A stretch of 23,509 nt of DNA from Chloroflexota bacterium (GTDB lineage: Bacteria > Chloroflexota > Limnocylindria > Limnocylindrales > CSP1-4). Under the pieces are notes generated by a model, which was not told the DNA's origin, did not search any database, and worked only from the letters and a program-made list of their open reading frames with translations. The DNA is taken from contig JADGQG010000005.1 in NCBI GenBank assembly GCA_017882025.1, positions 1 through 23,509 on the forward strand, read 5' to 3'. Shown here piece after piece: positions 7,228 to 14,634 of the stretch (the first letter of the stretch is position 1; each line of letters starts with the position of its first letter). A program made the translations under genes and the position numbers.

Positions 7228-8558
7228 ACGAGCTGCTCTCCCTCGAGGATGCCCGGGCCCAGGTGCTGGCCGCGATCCCGGCCGCGCTGCCCGCCGAGAT
7301 GGTCGCCCTCTCCGATTCCCTCGGGCGCGTGCTCGCCGCGGACGTGGCGGCAGCGACCGACCTTCCGCCCTGGGACAACTCCGCGATGGACGGGTACGCG
7401 ATCCGTGCCCGGGACGTCGCCGGTGCAACGGAAGTCGCCCCTGTGCTGCTGCGCGTCGCCGGCGAGGTTGCCGCTGGGAGCGCGTCGGAGACGGCCGTGA
7501 TCCCGGGCCTCGCCCTGCGAATCGCGACTGGCGCCCCGATGCCGCCCGGCGCAGACGCGGTGGTCGCCGTGGAGCAGACGACGCCGCTCGCGGCGGATGG
7601 GTCCGCTGGGGAGCGTGGCCGTGAAGCCACGGGCCCGCTCCCCGCGCGGATCCGCGTCCACGAGGCAACCATGCCCGGCAGGAACGTCCGGCGCCGTGCA
7701 AGCGATCTCCAGCTCGGGCGCACCGTCCTCGGGGCGGGGCGCGCGATCGGCCCGGCCGAGCTGGCCATCATCGCCGCGGGCAGCATCGCGCGCATGGCGG
7801 TCCACGCACGTCCGCGGGTCGCGGTGCTGTCCACGGGCGACGAGCTCCGCGGCGCCGGCAGCGCCCTGGGCGCCGCCGGCATCCCGGACTCGAACGGGCC
7901 GGCGCTCGTGGCGCTCTGCGCGGCGGCCGGTGCCGAGGCGCACCACGTCGGAATTGCGCCGGACCGGCTGGAACCCACATTGGAGCTCTTGCGGTCGGCA
8001 GTCGGCGATGCCGATCTCGTCATTGTCAGCGGCGGCGTCTCCGTTGGCCCGTACGACGTCGTGCGCGGCGCATTCGCACAGGTCGGGACCGTGGATCTCT
8101 GGCGCGCCGCGATCCAGCCCGGCAAGCCGTTCGCGTTCGGCACCGCCCCGCGCGGCGAGCATCGGCCCGGTCCGCCCGTGCTCCTCTTCGGGCTGCCGGG
8201 CAACCCGGTGTCGGTCTTCGTGACCTTTGAGGTGTTCGTGCGGCCGGCGCTGCGCCGCCTCGCCGGCCGCACGTCGGACGCGCTGCTGCGGCCGGTGGAC
8301 GCGGCGGTCCTCGAGGAGGCAGTCACGAAATCGATCGGCCGGCGCGCGTTCCTGCGGGTCGCAGCGCTCCGCGATCCGGCCACCGGGGCGCCGGTGCGCG
8401 ATGCGGCCGGTCGCGTCCGGGTCGCCCTGGCAGGCGGCCAGGAGAGCCACCAGCTCTCGGCGCTGGCGGCCGCCGACGGCCTCGCGGTCGTGCCAGAATC
8501 GGTAGCCGGGCTGCCGGCGGGCGCGGGAGTCGAGCTCTGGTGGCTCGACCGCCCCTGA
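7224..8558 (+). CDS. moeA: Molybdopterin molybdenumtransferase MoeA
   Basis: MoeA inserts molybdate into adenylated molybdopterin to make active cofactor, in the cytoplasm. The 444-residue length is typical to slightly long. Domain landmarks in order are PPWDNSAMDGYAIRA near the N-terminus, ATGAPMPPGADAVV, VLSTGDEL opening the MoCF/MogA-like domain, SGGVSVGPYDVV and GLPGNPVSVFVTFEVFVRP. A C-terminal domain IV follows. The GTG at 7224 overlaps the M50 stop by 4 bp. An insert around residues 120-140 (AADGSAGERGREATGPLPAR) looks like a surface loop. It is followed by moaC after 62 bases and then mog, a coherent cofactor cluster. moaA, moaD, moaE and moeB are not in the window. Confidence 0.96.
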   Translation: MNELLSLEDARAQVLAAIPAALPAEMVALSDSLGRVLAADVAAATDLPPWDNSAMDGYAIRARDVAGATEVAPVLLRVAGEVAAGSASETAVIPGLALRIATGAPMPPGADAVVAVEQTTPLAADGSAGERGREATGPLPARIRVHEATMPGRNVRRRASDLQLGRTVLGAGRAIGPAELAIIAAGSIARMAVHARPRVAVLSTGDELRGAGSALGAAGIPDSNGPALVALCAAAGAEAHHVGIAPDRLEPTLELLRSAVGDADLVIVSGGVSVGPYDVVRGAFAQVGTVDLWRAAIQPGKPFAFGTAPRGEHRPGPPVLLFGLPGNPVSVFVTFEVFVRPALRRLAGRTSDALLRPVDAAVLEEAVTKSIGRRAFLRVAALRDPATGAPVRDAAGRVRVALAGGQESHQLSALAAADGLAVVPESVAGLPAGAGVELWWLDRP

Positions 8559-8620
8559 CGGCGGGCGCGAGACCGGGCGGGCCCGGCGCACTGCCGGGCG
8601 AGCTCCGGCACGGAGGTGGC

Positions 8621-9280
8621 ATGGACGAGCGATCGCAGCCCCGAGCGGATCGCCGCCGGCTGACCCACGTGGATCGCGGTGGGAGGCCGCGGATGGTGGA
8701 CGTGTCCGCCAAGCCGGCCACGGCGCGCCGTGCAGTCGCCGAGGCGGAGGTCGTCTGCAGCCAGGAGACCCTGAGCCTCGTCATCGACGGCCGCGGCCCG
8801 AAAGGCGACGTGCTGACGGTCGCGGAGATCGCCGGCGTCATGGGCGGCAAGCGCACGGCCGACCTCATCCCGCTCTGCCACCCGCTGGCACTGACCGACC
8901 TGGTGGTCTCGATCACTCCGGACCGCGCGGCCTCGGCCCTGCGCGTCCGGGCGGAGGCCGCGACCGTGGGGCAGACCGGCGTGGAGATGGAGGCACTCGT
9001 CGCGGCGAGCGTCGCGGCCCTCACCGTCTACGACATGGTCAAGGGCGTCGAGAAAGGCGTGGAGATCCGCCATGTCCGGCTCGTGAGCAAGGTCGGCGGC
9101 AAGTCGGGCGAGTGGCATCGCGAGGAATCGGAGGCCACGTCGGCGGCGGCCGCCCCGCCGTCGGGTGCGCCGGTCGGCGGGTCCGTTGCCACCCAGCCGC
9201 CCGTGGTCCGGCCGAAGGGGATGCGCGGCCCGGCGCGGGCCGGCGGGATCCGTCGGCCGGAACGCCGAACGGGACCCTGA
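8621..9280 (+). CDS. moaC: Cyclic pyranopterin monophosphate synthase MoaC
   Basis: MoaC with MoaA converts GTP to cyclic pyranopterin monophosphate, the first step of molybdenum cofactor synthesis. The start is the ATG at 8621, with GGAGGT (8612-8617) just ahead; the frame is open further upstream, inside the end of moeA, but less well supported. The product has 219 residues. Family motifs are MVDVSAKPATARRAV, KGDVLTVAEIAGVMGGKRTA, LIPLCHPL and VGQTGVEMEALVAASVAALT, with YDMVKGVEKGVEI. The core normally ends near residue 165-170. Here about 50 extra residues rich in Ala, Pro, Gly and Arg follow, probably disordered. The gene ends two bases before mog. Confidence 0.95.
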   Translation: MDERSQPRADRRRLTHVDRGGRPRMVDVSAKPATARRAVAEAEVVCSQETLSLVIDGRGPKGDVLTVAEIAGVMGGKRTADLIPLCHPLALTDLVVSITPDRAASALRVRAEAATVGQTGVEMEALVAASVAALTVYDMVKGVEKGVEIRHVRLVSKVGGKSGEWHREESEATSAAAAPPSGAPVGGSVATQPPVVRPKGMRGPARAGGIRRPERRTGP

Positions 9281-9282
9281 CG

Positions 9283-9798
9283 ATGGAAGCGGCGTCTCGG
9301 ACGGCCTTCGTCCTGACCGTCAGCGACCGCGGCTCCACCGGCGAGCGGGAGGACACGTCCGGCGAAGGGGTTGCCGCGCGCCTGGCCACCCTCGGGTTCT
9401 CCGTCGAGCGCGAGATCATCCCGGACGAGCGCCGGCGGATCGAGTCGATGCTGGTTGCCGCAGCGGCGCGACACCCGCTGGTCGTCACGACCGGCGGGAC
9501 CGGCCTGACAGCCCGCGATGTCACGCCGCAGGCGACCCTCGCGGTGATCGACTACGAGGTGCCCGGCTTCGCGGAGGCGATGCGGGCCGACGGCCGCACG
9601 AAGACGCCGATGGCGATCCTCTCCCGGGCGGTCGTTGGCGTGCGCGGGCAGACGCTCATCGTCAACCTCCCGGGCAGCCCGCGCGCCGCGCTGGAATCGT
9701 TGGCCGTCCTCGAGCCCGTCCTGGATCATGCACTCGAGACGCTCCGCGGTCCGCACGACCACGCGGGGTGGGGGAGCGACGAAGGGATGACGCGCTGA
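9283..9798 (+). CDS. Molybdopterin adenylyltransferase, MogA/MoaB family
   Basis: The start is the ATG at 9283, two bases after the moaC stop; longer in-frame extensions run inside moaC and are rejected. The 171-residue product has the MoCF fold, with TVSDRGSTGEREDTSG near the N-terminus, the molybdopterin-binding VVTTGGTGLTARDVTP and the C-terminal LPGSPRAALESL. It activates molybdopterin with ATP before molybdate insertion by MoeA. MogA and MoaB share this fold and cannot be separated by eye, so I give no symbol. It closes the moeA-moaC-mog cluster; the last residues (GWGSDEGMTR) look like an unconserved tail. Confidence 0.92.
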   Translation: MEAASRTAFVLTVSDRGSTGEREDTSGEGVAARLATLGFSVEREIIPDERRRIESMLVAAAARHPLVVTTGGTGLTARDVTPQATLAVIDYEVPGFAEAMRADGRTKTPMAILSRAVVGVRGQTLIVNLPGSPRAALESLAVLEPVLDHALETLRGPHDHAGWGSDEGMTR

Positions 9799-9835
9799 CG
9801 TAGCCCGCCCGGCGGATGCCCCCGTCACGCGTCTC

Positions 9836-9859
9836 CCGGCCGGCGGCCGGTGTTACGAT
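9836..9859 (+). promoter_or_regulatory. GC hairpin and -10 box before the acyl-CoA dehydrogenase
   Basis: CCGGCC (9836-9841) and GGCCGG (9845-9850) form a short stem that could end the molybdenum cofactor operon. It is followed by TGT and TACGAT (9854-9859), a good -10. The next gene's GTG begins six bases after this box, about where transcription would start, so the mRNA may be leaderless. Confidence 0.45.
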
Positions 9860-9865
9860 CGCCGC

Positions 9866-11032
9866 GTGGTGGCAGCCTCCGCCCTCGGCCGACTCACTGA
9901 CGACCAGCGCGCGATCCGCGATGCCGTGCGGACACTCGCCCGCGAGCGCGTCGCGCCGCGCGCCGCCGAGATCGACCGGAGCGCCGAGTTCCCGGAAGAC
10001 CTGCGAGTGCTCCTCGCGGAGCAGGGAATCCTGGGCCTGCCCTTCCCGGAGCGCCATGGCGGCCTGGGTGCCGACCTCCTGACCGTCTGCCTGGCGATCG
10101 AGGCGCTGTCGGCCGCGTGCGCGACGACCGGCCTGATCCTTGCCGTCCAGGTGCTCGGCGCGCTGCCGCTCCTTCTCGCCGGGTCCGAGGAGCAACTGGG
10201 CCGCTTCGTGCCGGCGCTGGCGTCTGGGCGCGACCTGGTCGCCTTCGCACTGACCGAGGCCGACGCGGGCTCCGACGCAGCGGCGATCCGCACCCGCGCG
10301 GTGCGCGACGGTGAGACGTACGTGATCTCCGGCACGAAGCGCTTCATCAGCCACGGGAGCGTGGCGAGCCTCGTGACGGTCTTCGCCGTGACGGATCCGG
10401 AGGCGGACCGTCACCGCCGGATCTCCGCGTTCGTGGTCGAGACGGCAAGTCCGGGTTTCACCGTGAGCCGGCTCGAGCACAAGATGGGGATTCGCGGCTC
10501 GCCGACCGCAGAGCTCGCCTTCGATGAGGTACGCGTGCCCGCCGCCAACCTGCTTGGTGCAGAGGGCGACGGGTTCGGCCTTGCCATGCGGACGCTGGAC
10601 AGGTCCCGGCCGGGCATCGCGGCGCAGGCCGTAGGGATCGCCCAGGGGGCGCTGGACGTGGCAGCCGCGTACGCTGGCCAGCGGCGCCAGTTCGGCAAGG
10701 TGATCGGCGAGTTCCAGCTGGTCCAGGGGCTCCTGGCGGACATGGACGCCCGGACCGAGGCGGCGCGCCAGCTCCTGTACACCGCCTGCGAGGAGATCGA
10801 ACGCGGCGCGCCGGACGCCGGCCGGTGGTCGGCGCTGTGTAAACTCGTGGCCGGCGACGCGGCGATGGCCGTGACCACCGACGCGGTCCAGGTGCTGGGC
10901 GGATATGGCTACCTCGACGACTTTCCGGTGGAGCGGATGATGCGCGACGCGAAGATCACCCAACTCTACGAGGGGACACAGCAGATCCAGCGACTCGTGA
11001 TCGCCCGGGCGCTCCTCGCCCACAAGCCCTAG
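9866..11032 (+). CDS. Acyl-CoA dehydrogenase
   Basis: This 388-residue flavoenzyme oxidises acyl-CoA to enoyl-CoA, passing electrons to ETF. The three-domain family layout is complete. The helical N-terminus includes GLPFPERHGGLGAD. The FAD-contact segment FALTEADAGSDAAAI is followed by the beta domain with ISGTKRFISHG. The C-terminal helices carry RRQFGKVIGEFQ, QVLGGYGYLDDFPVERMMRDAKI and YEGTQQIQRLVIAR. Glu369 of YEGT is the expected catalytic base, as in short-chain and related dehydrogenases. The substrate chain is not readable. GTG at 9866 (or the adjacent 9869) is the start; no Shine-Dalgarno is present but a -10 box ends six bases upstream. etfB starts 39 bases downstream, so its electron acceptor is made beside it. 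Confidence 0.95.
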   Translation: MVAASALGRLTDDQRAIRDAVRTLARERVAPRAAEIDRSAEFPEDLRVLLAEQGILGLPFPERHGGLGADLLTVCLAIEALSAACATTGLILAVQVLGALPLLLAGSEEQLGRFVPALASGRDLVAFALTEADAGSDAAAIRTRAVRDGETYVISGTKRFISHGSVASLVTVFAVTDPEADRHRRISAFVVETASPGFTVSRLEHKMGIRGSPTAELAFDEVRVPAANLLGAEGDGFGLAMRTLDRSRPGIAAQAVGIAQGALDVAAAYAGQRRQFGKVIGEFQLVQGLLADMDARTEAARQLLYTACEEIERGAPDAGRWSALCKLVAGDAAMAVTTDAVQVLGGYGYLDDFPVERMMRDAKITQLYEGTQQIQRLVIARALLAHKP

Positions 11033-11071
11033 ACCTCAGCCGTTCGGTTCACGCAGGGAGAGAGCCAGATC

Positions 11072-11848
11072 GTGCGGATCGTGGTGCTCGTGAAACCGGT
11101 GCCCGACCCCGGTGAGGAACGTCTGGGCGACGACGGACGCCTGGATCGCTCCGTCACCGCCGTGATCAACGGCAACGACGAGTACGTCCTGGAGGCCGCG
11201 CTCAAGCTGGTGGAGGCCCATGGGGGCGACGTGACGCTCCTGTCGATGGCGCCGGCCGGCGTCACCGATCCCATCCGCAAGGCGCTCGCGATGGGCGCGA
11301 CGCGCGCCGTGCTCGTGAGCGATCCGACCCTCGCCGGCGCGTGCTCGTGGTCAACGACGCAGGTCCTGGCGGCCGCGCTGCGCACCCTCGAGTACGACCT
11401 CGTGCTGGCGGGGGCCGACACATCGGACGGCGGCGGTGGCATCGTCGCGGCCGGCGTCGCAACGCTCCTGGCTCTCCCATACCTGTCGCACGCTCGCCGG
11501 ATCGAGCCCCTCGATGGCGGCGTGCGCGTGGAACGCCTGAGCGCCGCCGGCCACGACGTCCTTGAAGCGACCCTGCCCGCGGTCGTGGTGGGGACCCAGC
11601 TCCTGGGTGAGCCGCGCTACCCGTCCCTCCGGGGGATCATGGGCGCCCGCGCGAAGGAGATCGCGGTCCGCACGCTCGCGGAGATCGGGCTCGCCGACCG
11701 CCCGGTGGGAGGCGCCCACGCCACCACGGCGCTGCGCGCCACGCGCCAGCCGGCGCCGCGCGGCTCCGGGCGCGTGGTTCGCGATCTGGACCCGGTCGCC
11801 GCCGCCTCCGCGATCGTCGACTTCCTGGTCGAGCGGCGCGCCATCTGA
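11072..11848 (+). CDS. etfB: Electron transfer flavoprotein beta subunit
   Basis: The GTG at 11072 is preceded by a purine-rich AGGGAGAGAG. The 258-residue product is typical for EtfB. It opens MRIVVLVKPVPDP and contains INGNDEYVLEAALKLVE, then DPIRKALAMGATRAVLV, DLVLAGADTSDGG and the conserved LPAVVVG and YPSLRGIMGARAKEI. EtfB binds AMP and docks the alpha subunit. The heterodimer takes electrons from the acyl-CoA dehydrogenase encoded just upstream and passes them on, usually to a membrane ETF:quinone oxidoreductase not found here. Its stop overlaps the etfA start (TGATG), indicating coupled translation in the expected 1:1 ratio. There is no sign of the longer bifurcating-type EtfB, but I cannot exclude it by eye. 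Confidence 0.95.
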   Translation: MRIVVLVKPVPDPGEERLGDDGRLDRSVTAVINGNDEYVLEAALKLVEAHGGDVTLLSMAPAGVTDPIRKALAMGATRAVLVSDPTLAGACSWSTTQVLAAALRTLEYDLVLAGADTSDGGGGIVAAGVATLLALPYLSHARRIEPLDGGVRVERLSAAGHDVLEATLPAVVVGTQLLGEPRYPSLRGIMGARAKEIAVRTLAEIGLADRPVGGAHATTALRATRQPAPRGSGRVVRDLDPVAAASAIVDFLVERRAI

Positions 11849-12852
11849 TGGGCGGCGGGATCTGGGTCGTCGGTGAGGTCGATGCGGCGGGCGCGCTCAC
11901 GAAGCTGTCCGGGGAGGCCGCAACGGCCGCGCGCGCCCTCGGCGAGGCTGGTAGTCGGGAAGTGACCGGCGTCGTCGTCGTCGCCGAGCCCGACGGGGCG
12001 GCAGCGAGCCTGGCAGCCTTCCTGTCGACCGTGCTGGCGGTCCGGGCCCCGGAGATGGCGGACCGCGCGGCCTCGGCCGTCGTGGCCGCCCGGATCGTCG
12101 CGCTCGCGGCAGCCGCCCAGGAGCGCCCCGCGTACTTCGTGCTGGGCGCGACGCCGGACGGCCGAGATCTCGCCGGCATGCTCTCGGTGTTGCTGGAGAT
12201 CGGCGTTCTCGTCAACGCCACGGGGCTCACGTGGGATGCGGCCGCGGACGGCGTGCCGGCCGGCCCGCGGGTGGAGATGCAGCCGTTTGGCGGGCGGGTC
12301 CTGACCAGCAGCGGCTTCACCGGGGAGTGCGGGATCATCCTTCTCCGGCCGAACATGGTCACGGCCGAACCGCTCGCAGAGCCCGGCAGTGTGGAAGAGC
12401 GCACGCCCGGGGAAGTCCTCGACCTGCCGCCGGTCCGCGTCATCGAGCGCGTGGTCACCGAATCCCCCGGCCCGAGCATCGAGGAGGCACGCGTGATCGT
12501 GGCCGGCGGCCGGGGCGTCGGCGGTCCAGACGGCTTCGCGGGCCTTCGGGAGCTCGCCGGCCTGCTGGGCGGGGCGGTCGGCGCGTCGCGGGCCGCGGTG
12601 GACGCCGGCTGGATCGACTATGCAACCCAGATCGGCCAGACTGGCAAGACCGTGAAGCCCGCCGTCTACCTCGCCTTCGGCGTCTCAGGTGCCATCCAGC
12701 ACAAGGTTGGGATGCAGACGGCGGAGACGATCATCGCGGTCGACCGCGACCCGGACGCGCCCATCGGCGAGTTCGCGGACCTCTTCGTTGTCGCGGACCT
12801 GGCGGCCGTGGTCCCGGCGCTCGCCGCGGCGCTCCGCGCCCGGGCCGGCTAG
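11848..12852 (+). CDS. etfA: Electron transfer flavoprotein alpha subunit
   Basis: This 334-residue protein is the FAD-binding partner of EtfB. The N-terminal half is the ETF alpha/beta fold (GIWVVGEVD...). The C-terminal half is the FAD domain, with IVAGGRGVGG, VGASRAAVDAGW, QIGQTGKTVKP and the signature LAFGVSGAIQHKVGMQTAE followed by IIAVDRDPDAPIGEFADLFV. The usual Asn/Lys before DP is Asp-Arg here, a modest variation. The start ATG shares its first base region with the etfB stop (TGATG). The product acts in the cytoplasm, carrying electrons from the adjacent acyl-CoA dehydrogenase. A small membrane-protein gene starts 13 bases downstream and may be in the same transcript. Confidence 0.95.
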   Translation: MGGGIWVVGEVDAAGALTKLSGEAATAARALGEAGSREVTGVVVVAEPDGAAASLAAFLSTVLAVRAPEMADRAASAVVAARIVALAAAAQERPAYFVLGATPDGRDLAGMLSVLLEIGVLVNATGLTWDAAADGVPAGPRVEMQPFGGRVLTSSGFTGECGIILLRPNMVTAEPLAEPGSVEERTPGEVLDLPPVRVIERVVTESPGPSIEEARVIVAGGRGVGGPDGFAGLRELAGLLGGAVGASRAAVDAGWIDYATQIGQTGKTVKPAVYLAFGVSGAIQHKVGMQTAETIIAVDRDPDAPIGEFADLFVVADLAAVVPALAAALRARAG

Positions 12853-12865
12853 CCGGCGGCCCCCG

Positions 12866-13432
12866 ATGCCCAGTCAGCTCCTCCTGGCGATCCCGCTCGT
12901 CCTCTTCGCGCTCCTGGCAATCACGTTCCTGGTCGTCCTGCGGCGGGCCGGCCGCGTTGTCGCCGCGACTCGCGAGATGGACGGCTTCCGGCAGATGGCC
13001 GGCGACCTGGCGGCGCGGACCGCTGCCAGCCTCGCCGGGGCCGGCGAGCGGATCGACGCCGTCCGCCGCGGGCAGGTGGCGCCGGCTACGATCGGCGAGA
13101 CGCTCGAGGCAGCCCGCGACGCAATGGAGCGCTACCTGGCCGAGGCGGAGTCGCTGGTCGCGCCGATCGGGTACGACCCGCTCCGGGTGCGGCTCGCCGA
13201 GGAGATGGGACACGCCGCGCGCGCGCTCGAGATGGTGGCCCACGGGTGCGCGACACTATCGGCGGGCAGCGGCGGCCGTGCTCGCGAGGCCGAAGGCCAG
13301 ACCGCGATCAAGCGCGGCTATCTCAATGTCCTGCATGCCCGCGATGCGGTCCTCGAGATCGGGACGAACCTGCGATCGTCCCGGCCCTCGCCGACATCGC
13401 CACGCTGGTTCAGCGACCGCTCGGCGGACTGA
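12866..13432 (+). CDS. Small membrane-anchored protein of unknown function
   Basis: I do not recognise this family. The ATG at 12866 gives 188 residues. Residues 3-24 (QLLLAIPLVLFALLAITFLV) are a single hydrophobic segment followed by LRRAG, so the N-terminus is probably outside and the rest cytoplasmic. The remainder is charged, helical and Ala-rich, with heptad-like spacing between about 40 and 150 (ETLEAARDAMERYLAEAESL), plausible for a coiled coil. The C-terminus is Ser/Pro/Arg-rich. It lies 13 bases after etfA with a weak ribosome-binding site and is followed by a hairpin, so it is likely the last gene of the acyl-CoA dehydrogenase-ETF transcript. A link to electron transfer is only positional. 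Confidence 0.75.
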   Translation: MPSQLLLAIPLVLFALLAITFLVVLRRAGRVVAATREMDGFRQMAGDLAARTAASLAGAGERIDAVRRGQVAPATIGETLEAARDAMERYLAEAESLVAPIGYDPLRVRLAEEMGHAARALEMVAHGCATLSAGSGGRAREAEGQTAIKRGYLNVLHARDAVLEIGTNLRSSRPSPTSPRWFSDRSAD

Positions 13433-13467
13433 TCCGACGCCGCGGGCGGCCAGCTGATTGCGTCCGG

Positions 13468-13486
13468 GCGGCCTCCAGGAGGCCGC
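13468..13486. terminator. Perfect palindrome, likely terminator before nrdR
   Basis: GCGGCCTCCAGGAGGCCGC is a perfect inverted repeat: 8-bp arms around CAG. It lies 36 bases after the membrane-protein gene and just before the nrdR promoter. It lacks a T-run. Its right arm touches the first candidate NrdR box, so it could have a regulatory role as well. Confidence 0.5.
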
Positions 13487-13528
13487 TATATCGTGGTATC
13501 GTGCGCCAACACCACAAGATGTAGTGGT
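13483..13528 (+). promoter_or_regulatory. nrdR promoter with two candidate NrdR boxes
   Basis: Box 1, CCGCTATATCGTGG (13483-13496), has an ATAT core and matches its own reverse complement at 10 of 14 positions. Box 2, ACCACAAGATGTAGTGGT (13511-13528), has arms ACCAC/GTGGT. Centres are 30 bp apart, close to the three-helical-turn spacing (31-32 bp) known for paired NrdR boxes. Between them lies an extended -10, TGG plus TATCGT (13497-13502). Binding at both boxes would enclose the promoter, implying autoregulation of nrdR-dcd. Confidence 0.6.
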
Positions 13529-13548
13529 CATGAGCGGAGGAGCTGCCG

Positions 13549-14028
13549 GTGCGCTGCCCGCAGTGCGAGTCGCGTGACTCCCGGGTCGTGGACTCCCGCG
13601 ACCTCGACGATGCCGCGACGATCCGCCGCCGTCGCGAATGCTCTGCCTGCGGCGTGCGCTTCACGACCTATGAGCGAGTCGAGGCCGCGCGGCTCATCGT
13701 GATCAAGCGCGACGGGGTCCGCCAGGAGTTCGACCGCGACAAGCTCGCGGCCGGGCTTCGCAAGGCCCTGACGCGACGGCCGGTCCCGGTCGGCGCGGCC
13801 GATCGGGCCGTCGACGAGATCGAGACAGTGCTGCGCGCTGGCGGGACGGCCGAGGTTGATTCCGCCCGGGTGGGCGAGCTGGCGATGGAGAAGCTTCGGG
13901 CGCTCGACCACATCGCCTACATCCGCTTCGCCAGCGTCTACCAGAGCTTCGAGGACCTCGCCACGCTCAAGCGCGAGGTGGATTCGCTCTTCGCCCAGCG
14001 CGAGATCGTCCCGGAGCTGGCGCGGTGA
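13549..14028 (+). CDS. nrdR: Transcriptional repressor NrdR
   Basis: NrdR senses ATP/dATP levels and represses ribonucleotide reductase genes. The 159-residue length is standard. The zinc ribbon is formed by Cys3, Cys6, Cys31 and Cys34 (MRCPQCESRDSRVVDSR, then ECSACGVRF). Residues about 49-139 are the ATP-cone, beginning VIKRDGVRQEFDRDKLAAGL and ending HIAYIRFASVYQSF. The GTG start has GGAGGAG upstream at the right spacing. The gene stop overlaps the dcd start (GTGA). nrdR often neighbours nrdJ or nrdA; no reductase gene is in this window, but co-transcription with dCTP deaminase still links it to deoxynucleotide balance. Confidence 0.97.
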   Translation: MRCPQCESRDSRVVDSRDLDDAATIRRRRECSACGVRFTTYERVEAARLIVIKRDGVRQEFDRDKLAAGLRKALTRRPVPVGAADRAVDEIETVLRAGGTAEVDSARVGELAMEKLRALDHIAYIRFASVYQSFEDLATLKREVDSLFAQREIVPELAR

Positions 14029-14624
14029 GCGTCCTGGCCGACCGCGACATCCGGGCCGCACTGGAGGCGGGGCGCGTGCGGATCGAGCCGTACGATCCCG
14101 TCGACCTCCAGCCGAGCTCCGTCGACCTCCACCTTGATCGGAGCTTCCGCGTCTTCCGCAACAACCGGTACGCGTACATCGACGTCCGCCAGTCGCAGCC
14201 GGACCTGACCGAGCTCCTGTCGATCACGGACGACGAGCCGTTCATCCTCCACCCGGGCGAGTTCGTGCTGGGCCAGACACTCGAATGGGTGGAGCTGCCG
14301 GACGACCTGGTGGCGCGCCTCGAAGGCAAGAGCAGCCTGGGGCGACTGGGGCTCCTGATCCATTCGACCGCGGGCTACGTGGACCCGGGCTGGAAGGGCA
14401 ACCTGACGCTCGAGCTCTCGAACGTCGCGAGCTTGCCGATCGCGCTCTACCACGGCATGCGAATCGGCCAGATCAGCTTCTTCCAGATGTCGAGCCCGGT
14501 CGAGCGGCCGTACGGCAGCGCCGGGCTCGGGTCGAAGTACCAGGGGCAGAGCGAACCCACCGCATCCGCGTTCCACCGCGACTTCACGACCGGGCGTCGC
14601 CGCGGCCCGGATTCGTCCGGCTGA
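14025..14624 (+). CDS. dcd: dCTP deaminase, probably the dUMP-forming bifunctional type
   Basis: This 199-residue enzyme deaminates dCTP toward dUMP for thymidylate synthesis. Conserved stretches are VDLQPSSVDLHLDRSFRVF, ILHPGEFVLGQTLEW, RLEGKSSLGRLGLLIHSTAG, a DPGWKGNLTLELSN loop with the catalytic Glu, and AGLGSKYQGQ near the end. The overall pattern resembles, from memory, the Mycobacterium tuberculosis enzyme, which both deaminates dCTP and hydrolyses the triphosphate (EC 3.5.4.30), more than the enterobacterial monofunctional form. That assignment is inference. GTG at 14025 overlaps the nrdR stop by 4 bp. The C-terminal tail (FTTGRRRGPDSSG) is basic and variable. Confidence 0.95.
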   Translation: MSVLADRDIRAALEAGRVRIEPYDPVDLQPSSVDLHLDRSFRVFRNNRYAYIDVRQSQPDLTELLSITDDEPFILHPGEFVLGQTLEWVELPDDLVARLEGKSSLGRLGLLIHSTAGYVDPGWKGNLTLELSNVASLPIALYHGMRIGQISFFQMSSPVERPYGSAGLGSKYQGQSEPTASAFHRDFTTGRRRGPDSSG

Positions 14625-14634
14625 CGGCGATCGC

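Noticed and set aside
5427..8591. A 1054-codon open frame on the minus strand
   Set aside because: It is antisense to five well-recognised genes, is Arg/Pro/Ala-rich without any family motif, and is the usual by-product of GC-rich third positions.
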